Below, one piece after another: positions 10,943 through 21,923 of a stretch of DNA of 64,000 bases. The stretch's first letter is position 1. The number at the start of each line of letters is the position of its first letter. The notes under the pieces are model-generated. The model had not been told where the DNA came from, ran no database searches, and was given only the letters and a program-made list of their open reading frames with translations. Location of the stretch: NCBI RefSeq assembly GCF_000706645.1, contig NZ_KL407337.1, positions 485,070 through 549,069 of the forward strand, read 5' to 3'. This DNA comes from Bartonella rochalimae ATCC BAA-1498. GTDB taxonomy: Bacteria; Pseudomonadota; Alphaproteobacteria; Rhizobiales; Rhizobiaceae. A program made the translations under genes and the position numbers.

Positions 10943-11650
10943 ATGATAATAGAATTTATAAATACCTATTCTCCTTTTAATTTTTCAGAATTTGATTTTT
11001 CGTTTTTTACTTTTGATATATTCTGTTCTTATATTTTATCAGGTTTGCTTTTTAGCATTTTTCTAACGATTGTTACGACGGTATTTGGTCTTATCTTTGG
11101 CGTATTATTAGCAATGATGCGTCTTTCTTCTATTAAATTGCTTTCTACACTTGCTATAATTTACATTACTGCCATGCGATCAATACCACTTGTAATGGTT
11201 ATTTTATGGTTTTTTGTGCTTCTGCCTTTGATAACAGGTACATCAATCGGTGCGAATAAATCAGCATTAATTACTTTTACTGCATTTGAAGCCGCTTATT
11301 TTGCTGAAATTATCCGTGCTGGCATACTTTCAATTTCGCAAGGACAAAAACATGCAGGTCAAGCTCTCGGAATGACATACTGGCAAAATATGCGTATTGT
11401 GATTCTTCCACAAGCATTCAGAAATATGCTACCAGTCTTTCTAACACAAATTATTATACTGTTTCAGGATACAACACTTGTCTATGCAATCAGTGGCAAT
11501 AGCCTTTTGAATGGATTTGATATTGTCTCTAACAATTTCGGTGTAAAACAAGAAGCTTATATTTTAGCAGCAATTTTCTATTTCGTGATCTGCTTTACAT
11601 TATCGCAAATAGTTTTACTCTTGCAAAAAAAAATATCCATTATTCGCTAA
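10943..11650 (+). CDS. gltK: Glutamate/aspartate ABC transporter permease (GltK type)
   Basis: Second permease of the importer. 235 residues with several hydrophobic helices; the EAA loop reads [20 protein letters not shown] then [14 protein letters not shown] place the start at the ATG at 10943 ([11 protein letters not shown]), just after the gltJ stop, rather than at an upstream in-frame start that would overlap gltJ. Confidence 0.92.
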   Translation: MIIEFINTYSPFNFSEFDFSFFTFDIFCSYILSGLLFSIFLTIVTTVFGLIFGVLLAMMRLSSIKLLSTLAIIYITAMRSIPLVMVILWFFVLLPLITGTSIGANKSALITFTAFEAAYFAEIIRAGILSISQGQKHAGQALGMTYWQNMRIVILPQAFRNMLPVFLTQIIILFQDTTLVYAISGNSLLNGFDIVSNNFGVKQEAYILAAIFYFVICFTLSQIVLLLQKKISIIR

Positions 11651-11664
11651 CAGGGGAGAAAATA

Positions 11665-12411
11665 ATGTCTACTCATATGATCGAAATGAAAAATGTTTCT
11701 AACTGGTATGGCGAAGTTAACATTCTTAAAAACTGTACAACCAATATCAATAAAGGAGAAGTAGTTGTAGTTTGTGGACCGTCAGGATCTGGTAAATCAA
11801 CCCTCATAAAAACTATTAACGCCTTAGTGCCTTTTCAAAAAGGGGAAATTTGGATTGATGGCATACCAGTTCATTCAAAAAAAACTAATTTATCCAAATT
11901 GCGTAGCCATGTAGGAATGGTATTTCAACACTTTGAGCTTTTTCCACATTTATCCGTCATGGAAAATTTAACTATTGCACAAATTAAAGTTTTAAAACGC
12001 AGTAAAAAAGAAGCGCTTGAGCGTGGCTTATTATATCTTGAACGTGTTGGACTCATCGAACATAAAGATAAATATCCTGGTCAGCTTTCTGGAGGACAAC
12101 AGCAACGTGTTGCTATTGCGCGCTCTTTAACTATGGACCCATTTGTTATGCTCTTTGATGAACCAACTTCTGCTTTAGATCCAGAAATGGTAGGTGAAGT
12201 ATTAGACGTCATGATAGGCCTAGCAGAAGAAGGTATGACAATGATTTGTGTTACACACGAAATGAGCTTCGCACAAAAAGTATCAAAACGTATAATTTTT
12301 ATGGATCAAGGAATGATCCTCGAAGATTGTTCATCTGAAGACTTTTTCTCCAACCCACAAGCTAGAACACCAAGGGCTCAAGAGTTTTTATCAAAAATCC
12401 TTAATTATTAA
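11665..12411 (+). CDS. gltL: Glutamate/aspartate ABC transporter ATP-binding protein
   Basis: ATPase that powers the importer. The 248-residue product has Walker [10 protein letters not shown], the Q loop [12 protein letters not shown], the ABC signature [15 protein letters not shown], Walker [17 protein letters not shown] and the switch histidine in VTHEM. AGGGGAG lies upstream of the ATG, and the gap to gltK is 14 bases. Last gene of the operon, followed by a strong AT-rich hairpin. Confidence 0.96.
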   Translation: MSTHMIEMKNVSNWYGEVNILKNCTTNINKGEVVVVCGPSGSGKSTLIKTINALVPFQKGEIWIDGIPVHSKKTNLSKLRSHVGMVFQHFELFPHLSVMENLTIAQIKVLKRSKKEALERGLLYLERVGLIEHKDKYPGQLSGGQQQRVAIARSLTMDPFVMLFDEPTSALDPEMVGEVLDVMIGLAEEGMTMICVTHEMSFAQKVSKRIIFMDQGMILEDCSSEDFFSNPQARTPRAQEFLSKILNY

Positions 12412-12464
12412 TCATTACAGTGTAATTCAGCTTATACATAACCTAAATTTTTAATTATGTGCTT

Positions 12465-12504
12465 TTATGAATTGTTAATTTTATTCAAAATTAACAATTC
12501 ATAA
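12465..12504. terminator. Long perfect AT-rich hairpin between gltL and valS
   Basis: The arms pair perfectly over 18 bp (for example TGAATTGTTAATTTT with AAAATTAACAATTCA) around the tetraloop ATTC. It lies between two convergent transcription units (gltL plus, valS minus) and probably acts as a bidirectional terminator. The remaining gap, 12505-12886, is AT-rich and I see no gene in it. Confidence 0.6.
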
Positions 12505-12886
12505 TGCTATTGTTTATTATATTTAAATTTTCTCTAAAAATAAAAAAGTAAGTTCTTAAATGGACAACCCAATATCGACCTTATACATTAATTGTTTAAT
12601 AAATCTCAATTAATATTGTTCTACACAGATTGTTTCCTCAAAAAGAGTATATTTCCAAAAATAATGCGAATAAACAAACCGCTTTTTTTAATTACAAACC
12701 AAAATTATCATACTTCTGTATAAGATTTTCTTCTTCTATTAATTTTTTCCTAAATAGTATCTAGAATATTTACTAATTTATAAAACTCCACTTAATCATA
12801 AATTGAGTGACCAATGTACGCGCATAAGTCACCCACAATACCATTTCAAATCTTTTTTAACTTTCAAAAAATAAGAAAAATCTGAA

Positions 12887-15610
12887 TTAAGCTAGCCGTT
12901 CTAAAGCAATAGATACTTTCTTTTTTGCTTCATACAACTCTGTAATTCTTCTACGTTCAAGCTCAATAATTTCCTGCCTTGCATTTGCTATGAATTTTGG
13001 ATTATCTAATTTAATTGATATTTTCTCAATATCCTGTTCAATTTTATCCATATCCCTTTTCAAACGAGCACGTTCGGCATCTAAATCAATCAACTGCCCC
13101 AATGGTAAGCAAAAAGTTGCCTCTCCCAAAATTATTTGAGCTGATATAGCAGGAACCTGATCAGAAAAATGAATCTCTCCGATACGCGCTAATCTTTTAA
13201 GAATAGCCTCATAACGATGTACACGTTCTTGTATTACTTGCCCTCCTTCTAAAATTACGAGAGGTGCCAGTGCACTTACTGGAACGTTCATCTCAGCACG
13301 CACAGAACGAATACCACTAACTACATCAATAATCCAACTAATATCATTTGCAGCTTCTTCATCTTTAAACGTCATTTGTGGCCATTGCGTTAATGCTAAC
13401 ATATTCTCACGCTTCATGTCTTGCATTGCCGTAAGAGACCACAACTCCTCTGTTACATGAGGCATAAAAGGATGGAGAAGTTTATAAACTTCATCAAGAA
13501 CCCAAGCTGTACACGCTTGTGCTTCCTTTTTAGAATCTTCATTTGAACCTTGAAACACAGGTTTAAGAAGTTCAAGATACCAATCGCATAATGCATTCCA
13601 AACAAACCGATACAACGCGTGAGCAGCATCATTAAATTTATAGTTTTCAATGCCCTTAGTAACTGCCAAAACAGTTTTGGATAATTCTGTTAAAATCCAA
13701 CGGTTAATTGCAAGTTTCGTTTTTTCTGGTTTGAAAGCCAAATCATGCCTAACACCATTCATTTCAGCAAATCGAGTGGCATTCCACAATTTCGTAACAA
13801 AATTACGATAGCCTTCAACACGTGAAGGATCAAGTTTTACATCACGACCTTGCGCGACCATAATAGCTAAAGTAAAGCGTAGCGCATCTGCACCGTATTG
13901 ATCAATGAGTTCCAATGGATCAACAATATTTCCTTTTGATTTTGACATCTTTGCACCGTACTGATCCCGCACTAGAGCATGTACATAAACAGTTGGGAAA
14001 GGAACTTCTCCCATAAAGTGCATACCCATCATCATCATACGAGCAACCCAGAAAAAGATGATATCAAATCCAGTAACCGATAAAGATGTTGGATAAAAAG
14101 TTGTTAACTCAATTGTTTTATCAGGCCACCCTAGCGTCGAAAAAGGCCAAAGAGCAGATGAAAACCAAGTATCTAAAACATCCTGATCACGTGTTAATTG
14201 AACTGTTTTACCATAATGAGATAAAGCTGAATCTAAAGCCTCTTTTTCACTTTTTTCAACAAAAATCATACCATCAGGACCATACCAAGCAGGTATCTGA
14301 TGTCCCCACCATAATTGGCGAGAAATACACCAAGGCTGAATATTTTCCATCCAATTAAAATAAGTTTTTTCCCAACTAGCCGGAATAAATTTCGTTTTCC
14401 CTTGGCGAACAGCTTCTATCGCTGGCTTTGCTAATTCAACAGCATCAACATACCACTGATTTGTTAAAAGCGGCTCAATGGGTACTCCACTTCGATCACC
14501 ATGAGGAACGACGTGAAGATGCTCATTAACAGTTACACAATAACCTCTTTCTTGCATCCAAGAAACGATACGATTTCGTGCAACAAAACGATCAACTTTA
14601 TCTAAATATTCCACCAACGCATTCAATTCATCAGACAAGACTAAGCCATTAAAAAATGCCTCATTATCACGCAAAAAAATCTCAGCTTTTTGCGTCAAAA
14701 TATTAATTAAGCCTAAATTGTGCCGCTTTCCTACTTCAAAATCGTTAAAGTCATGTGCTGGTGTGATTTTTACAGCTCCACTCCCCTCATCAGGATTAGC
14801 ATAAGAATCACTAACAATTAACAACTTGCGACCAACGAGGGGGAGAATAACATTTTGTCCTATGAGATCTTTATAACGATCATCTTCAGGATTAACCGCA
14901 ACACCCGTATCCCCCAACATTGTTTCAGGACGTGTTGTTGCAACTGTTATAAAAGTTGTAGAATCATTCGGATCAAAAACTTTTCCTTCAAGCGGATACC
15001 TAAAATGCCACAAATAACCTTTGACCTCTTTCGGTTCAACTTCAAGATCCGAAATAGCCGTCAACAACTTTGGATCCCAATTGACTAAACGCTTGTCCTT
15101 ATATATTAACCCTTGCTTGTAAAGCTTAACAAAGACTTCACGGACAGCCTGAGATAAGCCCTCATCCATTGTGAATCGCTCGCGTGACCAATCACACGAA
15201 ACGCCAAGGCGTTTGAGTTGATTAGTGATAATCCCTCCAGCTTCATGACGCCACTTCCAAACGCATTCAATAAACTTTTCTCTTCCCATTTCTTGACGCG
15301 TTAGCTCTCGACGTTCTGCAAGTTGGCGCTCAACAACCATTTGCGTTGCAATCCCTGCATGATCCATACCCGGCTGCCACAGCACATTTTTGCCTTGCAT
15401 CCGTTGAAAACGCACCATAATATCCTGAATTGTCGTATTTAATGCATGGCCCATATGAAGTGAGCCTGTGACATTCGGCGGCGGCAGCATAACGCAAAAA
15501 GATTCTGCATCAAGCTCTAAATCTATCTTTGTTTTAAAAGCCCCACACTTTTCCCATTCTTTTGCAATTCGCGGCTCTACAGAGCTAGCATCGTAGTTTT
15601 TTTCTAGCAT
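12887..15610 (-). CDS. valS: Valyl-tRNA synthetase
   Basis: Class I aminoacyl-tRNA synthetase that charges tRNA-Val and edits threonine. The N-terminal region has PPPNVTGSLHMGHALN (HIGH motif), the editing domain has TTRPETMLGDTGVAVNP, GAKMSKSKGNIVDP is the KMSKS loop, and a coiled-coil tail closes the protein (LDAERARLKRDMDKIEQDIE). 907 residues from the ATG at 15610; a GTG three codons upstream is an alternative start. Upstream popZ, tolC and pcm are the usual rhizobial neighbours. Confidence 0.97.
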   Translation of the reverse strand: MLEKNYDASSVEPRIAKEWEKCGAFKTKIDLELDAESFCVMLPPPNVTGSLHMGHALNTTIQDIMVRFQRMQGKNVLWQPGMDHAGIATQMVVERQLAERRELTRQEMGREKFIECVWKWRHEAGGIITNQLKRLGVSCDWSRERFTMDEGLSQAVREVFVKLYKQGLIYKDKRLVNWDPKLLTAISDLEVEPKEVKGYLWHFRYPLEGKVFDPNDSTTFITVATTRPETMLGDTGVAVNPEDDRYKDLIGQNVILPLVGRKLLIVSDSYANPDEGSGAVKITPAHDFNDFEVGKRHNLGLINILTQKAEIFLRDNEAFFNGLVLSDELNALVEYLDKVDRFVARNRIVSWMQERGYCVTVNEHLHVVPHGDRSGVPIEPLLTNQWYVDAVELAKPAIEAVRQGKTKFIPASWEKTYFNWMENIQPWCISRQLWWGHQIPAWYGPDGMIFVEKSEKEALDSALSHYGKTVQLTRDQDVLDTWFSSALWPFSTLGWPDKTIELTTFYPTSLSVTGFDIIFFWVARMMMMGMHFMGEVPFPTVYVHALVRDQYGAKMSKSKGNIVDPLELIDQYGADALRFTLAIMVAQGRDVKLDPSRVEGYRNFVTKLWNATRFAEMNGVRHDLAFKPEKTKLAINRWILTELSKTVLAVTKGIENYKFNDAAHALYRFVWNALCDWYLELLKPVFQGSNEDSKKEAQACTAWVLDEVYKLLHPFMPHVTEELWSLTAMQDMKRENMLALTQWPQMTFKDEEAANDISWIIDVVSGIRSVRAEMNVPVSALAPLVILEGGQVIQERVHRYEAILKRLARIGEIHFSDQVPAISAQIILGEATFCLPLGQLIDLDAERARLKRDMDKIEQDIEKISIKLDNPKFIANARQEIIELERRRITELYEAKKKVSIALERLA

Positions 15611-15773
15611 CTTATCCACTTAATTTCACAATACCGCTGAAAAAACAATTCATGATCAAAAACTAGCTACATCACATCAAAATACTATTTACCTAAATAG
15701 CTTTATAAAACCACGTCAGAACTCTGATAACCAAGTTAATAAATAGCAGATTATATAACGAATTTAAAAGCTC

Positions 15774-16328
15774 TTAAGATAAATTCTTAACGGTTTTGAC
15801 AATTTCTTCACGTAGGATTTTTTCAAGTAAAATAGGCAATTGACATTGTAACCATTCCGCTATAGCGGGACGCAACACATCTCTTGCAACCTTTTCAGCA
15901 GAGGAAACAACATACGCAGATAACTCTACACAATCAGAAGATGAATTTCTTTTCTGTGATACAAATGCCTCATCATATTGTTTTACTTTATGAACAGAAT
16001 TTTGCTCTTCAGAGGAAATATTCATCCCTTGCATATCTATCTTATCTTCCAATCTTGCACCATCCTTAAAAGGAGAAATTCCATCTTCAGCAGAAAAACC
16101 AATACGATCAGCCAAAGCCTTCATCGCATCATCGACGGATAAAGTCGCATCATAAATACCTTCTGATGGCTTTACTGAACTCTTTGCAGAAGCATTTGCT
16201 GCAATAGACTCACTAGATTCACCTGAGAAATTATCAGACTGAACTGTATTTTCTTCAATTATTTCACGGATAGATGTTAAAATCTCATCCATACTTGGCT
16301 CATGTAACGCATTTGAACTCTGTACCAT
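15774..16328 (-). CDS. popZ: PopZ-like polar organizing protein (DUF2497)
   Basis: PopZ self-assembles at cell poles and anchors the ParB-parS centromere. The product has the two conserved ends of the family: an N-terminal helix PSMDEILTSIREIIEEN and a C-terminal helical region LRPAIAEWLQCQLPILLEKI followed by LREEIVKTVKNL. The linker between (about residues 30-125) is acidic and low in complexity, as is typical. 184 residues. Its place between tolC and valS is conserved in Rhizobiales. Function is inferred from the family. Confidence 0.82.
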   Translation of the reverse strand: MVQSSNALHEPSMDEILTSIREIIEENTVQSDNFSGESSESIAANASAKSSVKPSEGIYDATLSVDDAMKALADRIGFSAEDGISPFKDGARLEDKIDMQGMNISSEEQNSVHKVKQYDEAFVSQKRNSSSDCVELSAYVVSSAEKVARDVLRPAIAEWLQCQLPILLEKILREEIVKTVKNLS

Positions 16329-16570
16329 ACTTTAAACCTCTCGAAACGCAAAAACAAATGAAACTACCATTTTACTGTAGTAAAAGAACGACAAAGTCAA
16401 CACATCTCTTTGTCTTAAATATGATACTACACACAACTTTTTTCTAACGTCATATAAAATGTTATTTAGGCAAAACATATTTTCAATATTAACAATTAAT
16501 TTATGATCTACCCTTTATGCAAACTAAAATTATTTTAATATGTGAAAACTACTAATTATATCCTCGTTTC

Positions 16571-17863
16571 TCAGCGAATATATTTAACCGTTTTCAAACC
16601 CAAATAATTTGCAGTCAATTTACCAACAGAATATTGAACACTATAACTCGCAACAATAACATTACATTCTGCTGTTATTAGCGCAATTTGAGCATTAATT
16701 AACTGCATCTGAGAGTTTAAAACATCTAATGTGGTTGCCTGCCCTACACGATTTTCTTGAATACGACCTTTAAAAGCAATGTCAGCAGCACGAACACTCT
16801 CACGATAAGCTGCAACAGATGCACGTGCTCCTTCTAACTGAAACCAAGCAGAAGTAAGCGCTTGCTTTACTTCATTTTGAGCCAAATCAAGCTGAAAATG
16901 GGCTTGTCTAAATTGTTCTTTAGCCTGACGAATCTGCGCAGATGCACGTCCCCCTTCAAAAATTGGAAAACTAAGCGAAAGCCCTACGGATTGAGAAACT
17001 CCATCCTCTCCAGGCCCTCTATAAACCCGATTATAAGATGTTGTCGCAGACAAATCAATTTTAGGAAGCAATGCTCCTTCTTTCGCTTTAACATTGTAAG
17101 AACTAGAATCAATTAAATATCTTGCATAAAGAATCGCTGGATGCGTAGCGATACTAATTTCATAACCGGAATCAAGATTCACTGGTAACTCTTTTGCCAT
17201 CGGTGGACGTTCTAATTTTTCAGGATCAGCACCAATTACTTGCCGATAAATTGCTTCCGCTGATTTTACATTAGCATGAGCAATACTAAGCTCAGAAACA
17301 GCAACAGAACGAGCCGCTTGTGCTTGAGCAAAATCAATACGCCCTCCTTCCCCTACCTCAAGTTTTGCTTTATCTGAACGAACTTGCTCTTCAAGGGCAA
17401 TCAAATTTTTTCGACGCAGTTCAGCAATACGACGTGCTTTGTAGACATTAGTGTATGCTGTCACAACTTCAAGAAACATATTCTGCTCAGCATTACGAAA
17501 ATATTCATGCTGCGCTTGCATTTTTAATTTAGCTGAAAAAAATGTATTTTGCGTAATAAAACCATCAAATAATCTTTGATTTAATCTTATTCCTATAAAT
17601 CCAGAAGTACTATAAGGAGCTATAACAGCTTTATTTCGACTATAGCTCCCAATTCCTTCAATTTGTGGAAAAAAGCCTGACCCTGCAATAACCACATCAT
17701 CATTTGATATGCGCACAGCCGCACGCTCACTATTCAATTTAGCATTATGCAGATAAGCTTTAGCAAAAGCATCCATTAATGTATCAGCACAAGCCAATTC
17801 AGAGACAAAAATGCAAAAAATCAGAAATAAACATACTTGAAGTTTCTTGTTTATTTTAAACAC
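16571..17863 (-). CDS. tolC: TolC-family outer membrane efflux protein
   Basis: Outer membrane channel for type I secretion and efflux. The GTG start gives a signal peptide (hydrophobic VCLFLIFCIFVSELACA, then DTLMDAF). Two outer-membrane efflux repeats follow, with characteristic lines such as RLNQRLFDGFITQN, LEVVTAYTNVYKARRIAELR, SLSFPIFEGGRASAQIRQAK and the C-terminal RVGQATTLDVLNSQMQLINAQ. 430 residues, on the short side but complete. pcm lies directly upstream, as in other Rhizobiales. Confidence 0.92.
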   Translation of the reverse strand: MFKINKKLQVCLFLIFCIFVSELACADTLMDAFAKAYLHNAKLNSERAAVRISNDDVVIAGSGFFPQIEGIGSYSRNKAVIAPYSTSGFIGIRLNQRLFDGFITQNTFFSAKLKMQAQHEYFRNAEQNMFLEVVTAYTNVYKARRIAELRRKNLIALEEQVRSDKAKLEVGEGGRIDFAQAQAARSVAVSELSIAHANVKSAEAIYRQVIGADPEKLERPPMAKELPVNLDSGYEISIATHPAILYARYLIDSSSYNVKAKEGALLPKIDLSATTSYNRVYRGPGEDGVSQSVGLSLSFPIFEGGRASAQIRQAKEQFRQAHFQLDLAQNEVKQALTSAWFQLEGARASVAAYRESVRAADIAFKGRIQENRVGQATTLDVLNSQMQLINAQIALITAECNVIVASYSVQYSVGKLTANYLGLKTVKYIR

Positions 17864-17922
17864 AATATAAATCCTAAATTAATTATACTATTCTTTATCT
17901 ATTCATTCATAAAAAATCAGCA

Positions 17923-18597
17923 TTAAAATACAAAATCAGGCAATTTTAAAAATTCAGGTAAGGGTTTTACAGAAAGATTAAAACTATGACAGACCGAAAT
18001 AGTACTCTCTTTTTTTACATAGATTCGTGCAATACCAGCATTTCCATGTCCTTCAACCACAATAAGACGCCCACCTTCTCTCATTTGATCAAAAATACCA
18101 TCAGGAATGAAATCAACAGCACCTTCAACAAAAATTACATCATAAGGACCTTTAATAGGATATCCCTTCTCTAAGGCTCCATGAACAACCATGACATTAT
18201 TACACTTATTATGCTCTAAAATCTTGGCAGCCTGTTCTGCAAGGATCTTATTGCTTTCTAAGGCAATAACGGATTTCGCAAGTTTTGAAAGCAATGCAGA
18301 ACAATAACCACTATTTGCACCAATATCCAAAACAATATCGGATGATTTTATAGCTGCCAATTGTAATAATTTCGCTAAAGATGCAGGTCTCATTAAATGA
18401 CGTACAGATAAATTACTCTGCGCTGGAAATACAACAATATCAGCATCACAATAACTTAAATTTCTAATATTTTCTGGAACGAAATCTTCACGTGGCACTG
18501 TTAAAAATGCTTTGAGAACTAACAAATCTGTTACATCTACTGTACGAATTTGATTATCAACCATTTTATGGCGAAGTTCTACAAAATCTATAATCAT
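17923..18597 (-). CDS. pcm: Protein-L-isoaspartate O-methyltransferase family protein
   Basis: SAM-dependent methyltransferase of the PCMT family, which repairs isoaspartyl residues. N-terminal MVDNQIRTVDVTD is the common alphaproteobacterial variant. The SAM-binding loop is DIVLDIGANSGYCSALLSKL, and VIALESNKILAEQA is motif post-I. A later segment is YDVIFVEGAVDFIPDG. 224 residues. The start is the ATG at 18597, preceded by an in-frame GTG. The substrate of these tolC-linked paralogues is not established. Confidence 0.87.
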   Translation of the reverse strand: MIIDFVELRHKMVDNQIRTVDVTDLLVLKAFLTVPREDFVPENIRNLSYCDADIVVFPAQSNLSVRHLMRPASLAKLLQLAAIKSSDIVLDIGANSGYCSALLSKLAKSVIALESNKILAEQAAKILEHNKCNNVMVVHGALEKGYPIKGPYDVIFVEGAVDFIPDGIFDQMREGGRLIVVEGHGNAGIARIYVKKESTISVCHSFNLSVKPLPEFLKLPDFVF

Positions 18598-18788
18598 CAC
18601 TAATCTTCTCTCCCATACGCAATAAAAGCTCTAACAAAGCAGAAACAGTTTAAGATATGAACATCTTCTACTACTTACTGGTGCGACAAAAAAGTAAGAT
18701 CCTAATTGCGCCAATTTAATGTACACGGTATTCTACTAAATACGCAAGCAACTCATTTAAGATTTTGAGAATTATCAATCAAATTAGC

Positions 18789-18862
18789 TGGAGGCCTCGC
18801 CCGGAATCGAACCGGGATACAAGGATTTGCAGTCCTCTGCGTAACCATTCCGCCACGAAGCC
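18789..18862 (-). tRNA. tRNA-Cys (GCA)
   Basis: The reverse strand folds as a cloverleaf: acceptor GGCTTCG with CGAGGCC (one G-U pair), anticodon stem-loop GGACTGCAAATCC giving anticodon GCA, and T arm CCCGG-TTCGATT-CCGGG. Discriminator T and an encoded CCA end at 18789. It is 74 nt. Confidence 0.97.
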
Positions 18863-19045
18863 CCATTAAAATGTAAAGACTGTCAATAAGGGAAGGCAAA
18901 GCATCCGTCAAGGCAAAGAAACTTTTTCTAATCTTTTTATTTATTACATTATAATTCGAATATTTAAAAAATTAAAATAATTTTTCTCTTTGCAAATCAA
19001 TATTGCTTTGCTATAGGCTTTGTAAATTAGATGATTATATACTGT

Positions 19046-19120
19046 TCCTCGGTAGCTCAGTGGTAGAGCAACCGGCTGTTAACCGGTTGGTCGCTGGTTC
19101 GAATCCGGCCCGGGGAGCCA
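19046..19120 (+). tRNA. tRNA-Asn (GTT)
   Basis: Cloverleaf with acceptor TCCTCGG / CCGGGGA (one wobble pair), D arm TAGCTCAGTGGTAGAGCA, anticodon loop within CCGGCTGTTAACCGG (anticodon GTT) and T loop GTTCGAATC. Ends with an encoded CCA after the discriminator G. 75 nt. Confidence 0.97.
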
Positions 19121-19879
19121 TTTTATTTTATACTTCATATAACTTATTGTTTTTATATATCTTTTTTTAAGGTGAGGGAATAGGATTTCACGTTTTCTTC
19201 CAAAATCTATTGCGAATCAGTACTTCTTTCTGAATTGTTTTATAGCTTCTATAATCTGCGTAATTTAGCCTTTCATATATATTGCCAACTGGCGCCGACT
19301 ATTCTGTTTGTTATACTTGAAGATTTATCTTACTAAATTTGAGCTGATGATAACAATGTTTCTTTGCTCTAGGTAAATGAAAAACTATCTTATGCAAAAA
19401 TCATATTCATGATATCCTACAGCCATTAAACAGAATCAGTATACGCATAGAAATCATTTTTCTTGTTAGTTTTATTTTTTATTTTCAATCGTTTTACGGC
19501 TCTTTTTAATAGATTTCTTTATTTAATTTTTTCTGTTTAACTTTCTTCTTAAAGATAAAAAGTTCTTACTAAAATCATAAAAAAGTAACGAAGGCTGTCG
19601 TCATTAACAATAAGCACAAATAAAGCTTAAATATCCCTACAACATTATAAAATAAGCTGATTTCACATTAATATACCTATAGTAACGTATTCATCTTGCT
19701 TACTACATCTAAATAATAATAGTTTTATATCCAACAATGTATAAAAATAAATTTTAGTAATTCTTTGTAAAGTTCTACTATTTATCTAACTTTGAAAACG
19801 CAATAATTCCATATATTTTGTGTTTTTTTATTTTAATCAGATTTTTTACTTTTTGATTGTGCAATTTTATCGATTCCAT
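19121..19879. other. AT-rich gap without a recognisable gene
   Basis: About 760 bases between tRNA-Asn and the end of the DEAD-box helicase gene. I see no open frame with protein-like composition and no RNA gene. It is low in G+C and may be degraded sequence. Confidence 0.5.
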
Positions 19880-21127
19880 TCAAGATTTTTTCCGACCTTT
19901 AAATCCTTTTAAGCGATGTTTTTTACTACCTTCTCGCTTGTAAATTTTCGGTTCAGATAGTTTTTCAGGCAATGGCGCGAACTGCAGAGGAATCTCTTTT
20001 CGTTTTAATTTCATACGAATCAGACGCTCTATAGCACACAAACGTACCTGTTCTATTTTCTCATCAAAAAGTGTAATAGCATAACCAGATGCACCATTAC
20101 GTCCCGTACGACCAATGCGATGCACATAGCTTTCAGCGTTATCTGGCAAATCATAATTAATAACATGGCTGATTCCAGGTATATCAATACCACGTGCAGC
20201 AATATCAGTCGCAACCAGAACTCTTACCAGTCCTTCACGAAAATTTTTTAACGCACACTGCCGAGCATTTTGTGATTTATTTCCATGAATTGTAGCAACA
20301 GAATATCCTGTTTTTGCTAAACTACGCGCAACAGAATCAGCTCCATGCTTAGTACGTATAAATACAATAACTGAAGTCAAAGCAGGATTTGTCAAAAGTT
20401 TACTCAAAATACTCTTTTTTTCACTTGTAGAAACACAATACAGTACTTGAGTAATCTCCGCAGCAGTGGTTCCTTGAGAAACAACTTCTATTTTTACTGG
20501 TTTCCTAAGTAAATTATCTGCAAGCACATTAACTTCTTTTGACATTGTCGCAGAAAAAAGTGCCGTTTGACATTTCTCATGCAAAAAGTTTGCAATTTGT
20601 CGCACATCACTAATGAAACCCATATCTAACATACGATCAGCCTCATCTAGAATAAAAAAACGAGACTGAGAAAGATCAACATATTTACTACGGATAAGAT
20701 CCATTAAACGTCCAGGTGTTGCGATCAAAATATCAACACCCTTTGCCATCCGTCTAATTTGTATCAAGCGTGACATTCCCCCTACAATCAAACATGTTGA
20801 AAGATGAGTTCCTTTTGCAACAGCACTAATTGCTTCCTCAATCTGAATAGCAAGCTCACGCGTAGGAACCAAAATTAAGGCTCGCGCAGTTTTAGGATAA
20901 CGCTTATCACCTAAAGTTAAAATCCGGTTCAAAATAGGTAAACTGAATGCCAATGTTTTTCCAGAACCAGTTTGTGCAATCCCTAAAATATCATGCCCTT
21001 TTAACATTACTGGGATAGCTTTCGCTTGAATAAACTTAGGTTTATTCATACCAGCACTAAATAGGTTTTTAACTAAAATAGAGGACAAACCTAGTTCTGT
21101 AAAAACATTTTCTTCACTTACACTCAA
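19880..21127 (-). CDS. rhlE: DEAD-box ATP-dependent RNA helicase (RhlE type)
   Basis: RNA helicase probably involved in ribosome assembly or RNA turnover. Motifs in order: Q motif (FIQAKAIP), AQTGSGKT, PTRELAIQ, TPGRLMDL, DEADRMLDMGF, SATM, then in domain 2 VIVFIRTKHGAD, ARGIDIPGISHVINYD and YVHRIGRTGR. A basic C-terminal tail (KHRLKGFKGRKKS) may bind RNA. 415 residues. The start used here is a TTG at 21127; no ATG is available before the Q motif region. Confidence 0.93.
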   Translation of the reverse strand: MSVSEENVFTELGLSSILVKNLFSAGMNKPKFIQAKAIPVMLKGHDILGIAQTGSGKTLAFSLPILNRILTLGDKRYPKTARALILVPTRELAIQIEEAISAVAKGTHLSTCLIVGGMSRLIQIRRMAKGVDILIATPGRLMDLIRSKYVDLSQSRFFILDEADRMLDMGFISDVRQIANFLHEKCQTALFSATMSKEVNVLADNLLRKPVKIEVVSQGTTAAEITQVLYCVSTSEKKSILSKLLTNPALTSVIVFIRTKHGADSVARSLAKTGYSVATIHGNKSQNARQCALKNFREGLVRVLVATDIAARGIDIPGISHVINYDLPDNAESYVHRIGRTGRNGASGYAITLFDEKIEQVRLCAIERLIRMKLKRKEIPLQFAPLPEKLSEPKIYKREGSKKHRLKGFKGRKKS

Positions 21128-21392
21128 AATAAAATTTTCCCTAACTCTATAATTATCAATAAATTACAAGTTAAATTGTAGTATTTCTGAAACCATACAA
21201 TAGAGTCATAATTTTAATTTTGTGGACTAATGCTTGAAATAAAAATAAGCCATCAAACACCATACATGGGCATATTAACCCAAAATAAGATGTATAAAAC
21301 CTTTTTGTGTAAAAACCTAATTCATCAGCGCAAACACCTTAATAGGCAATATTACTGAATTAACATAAAAAGCAATTACCTTGCAAAATTAT

Positions 21393-21923
21393 TTATTTTT
21401 CTATTACTGTTTCCTTTGGCATATTTATTCCCTTAAAATCAGGATAAATCTCCAAAAAAACTGTATTTTGTATAGTCTTCTGTCCCCCATAAACTAAAAA
21501 CCATTTACCATTATCAAAAATCGCTAAGGTTTTATATTTTATGATACGATCCTTTGTCTCAATAACAGTTGGAATCAAAGCATAAAAAATATCATTATTA
21601 ATTTGCTGATAGTCTATTTCTTTTTCATCTAAATGATAAGCATCAGTAGACAAATTTGCGAACTGCATATGAAGTTGCTCAAGAAAATTATTACGTAAAC
21701 TATCCTCTGTTGCATTTAGCCGGCGTGCTATTTCTCTATAAAGCCTATCAGACATATGAGCAGCAATAATAGAAAAATTTTTATTTTTCATGGCTTTATT
21801 AATATCAACAACTAAATTTGAAAGCGCATTTTTTTGCACTATTGTTAGCTCAGCCGCTACATTATATGTCCCAATAGCCAATAATAAAGATACACTCAGC
21901 ATAAAACAAAAAATGGACTTCAT
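21393..21923 (-). CDS. Secreted protein of unknown function
   Basis: 176 residues with a clear signal peptide (MKSIFCFMLSVSLLLAIGTY, cleavage probably after NVAA). The mature part is alpha/beta in character, with IVQKNALSNLVVDINKAMKN early and a C-terminal YKTLAIFDNGKWFLVYGGQK that resembles a beta-rich NTF2-like fold. I do not recognise the family. It stands alone, with AT-rich gaps on both sides. Likely periplasmic. Confidence 0.72.
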   Translation of the reverse strand: MKSIFCFMLSVSLLLAIGTYNVAAELTIVQKNALSNLVVDINKAMKNKNFSIIAAHMSDRLYREIARRLNATEDSLRNNFLEQLHMQFANLSTDAYHLDEKEIDYQQINNDIFYALIPTVIETKDRIIKYKTLAIFDNGKWFLVYGGQKTIQNTVFLEIYPDFKGINMPKETVIEK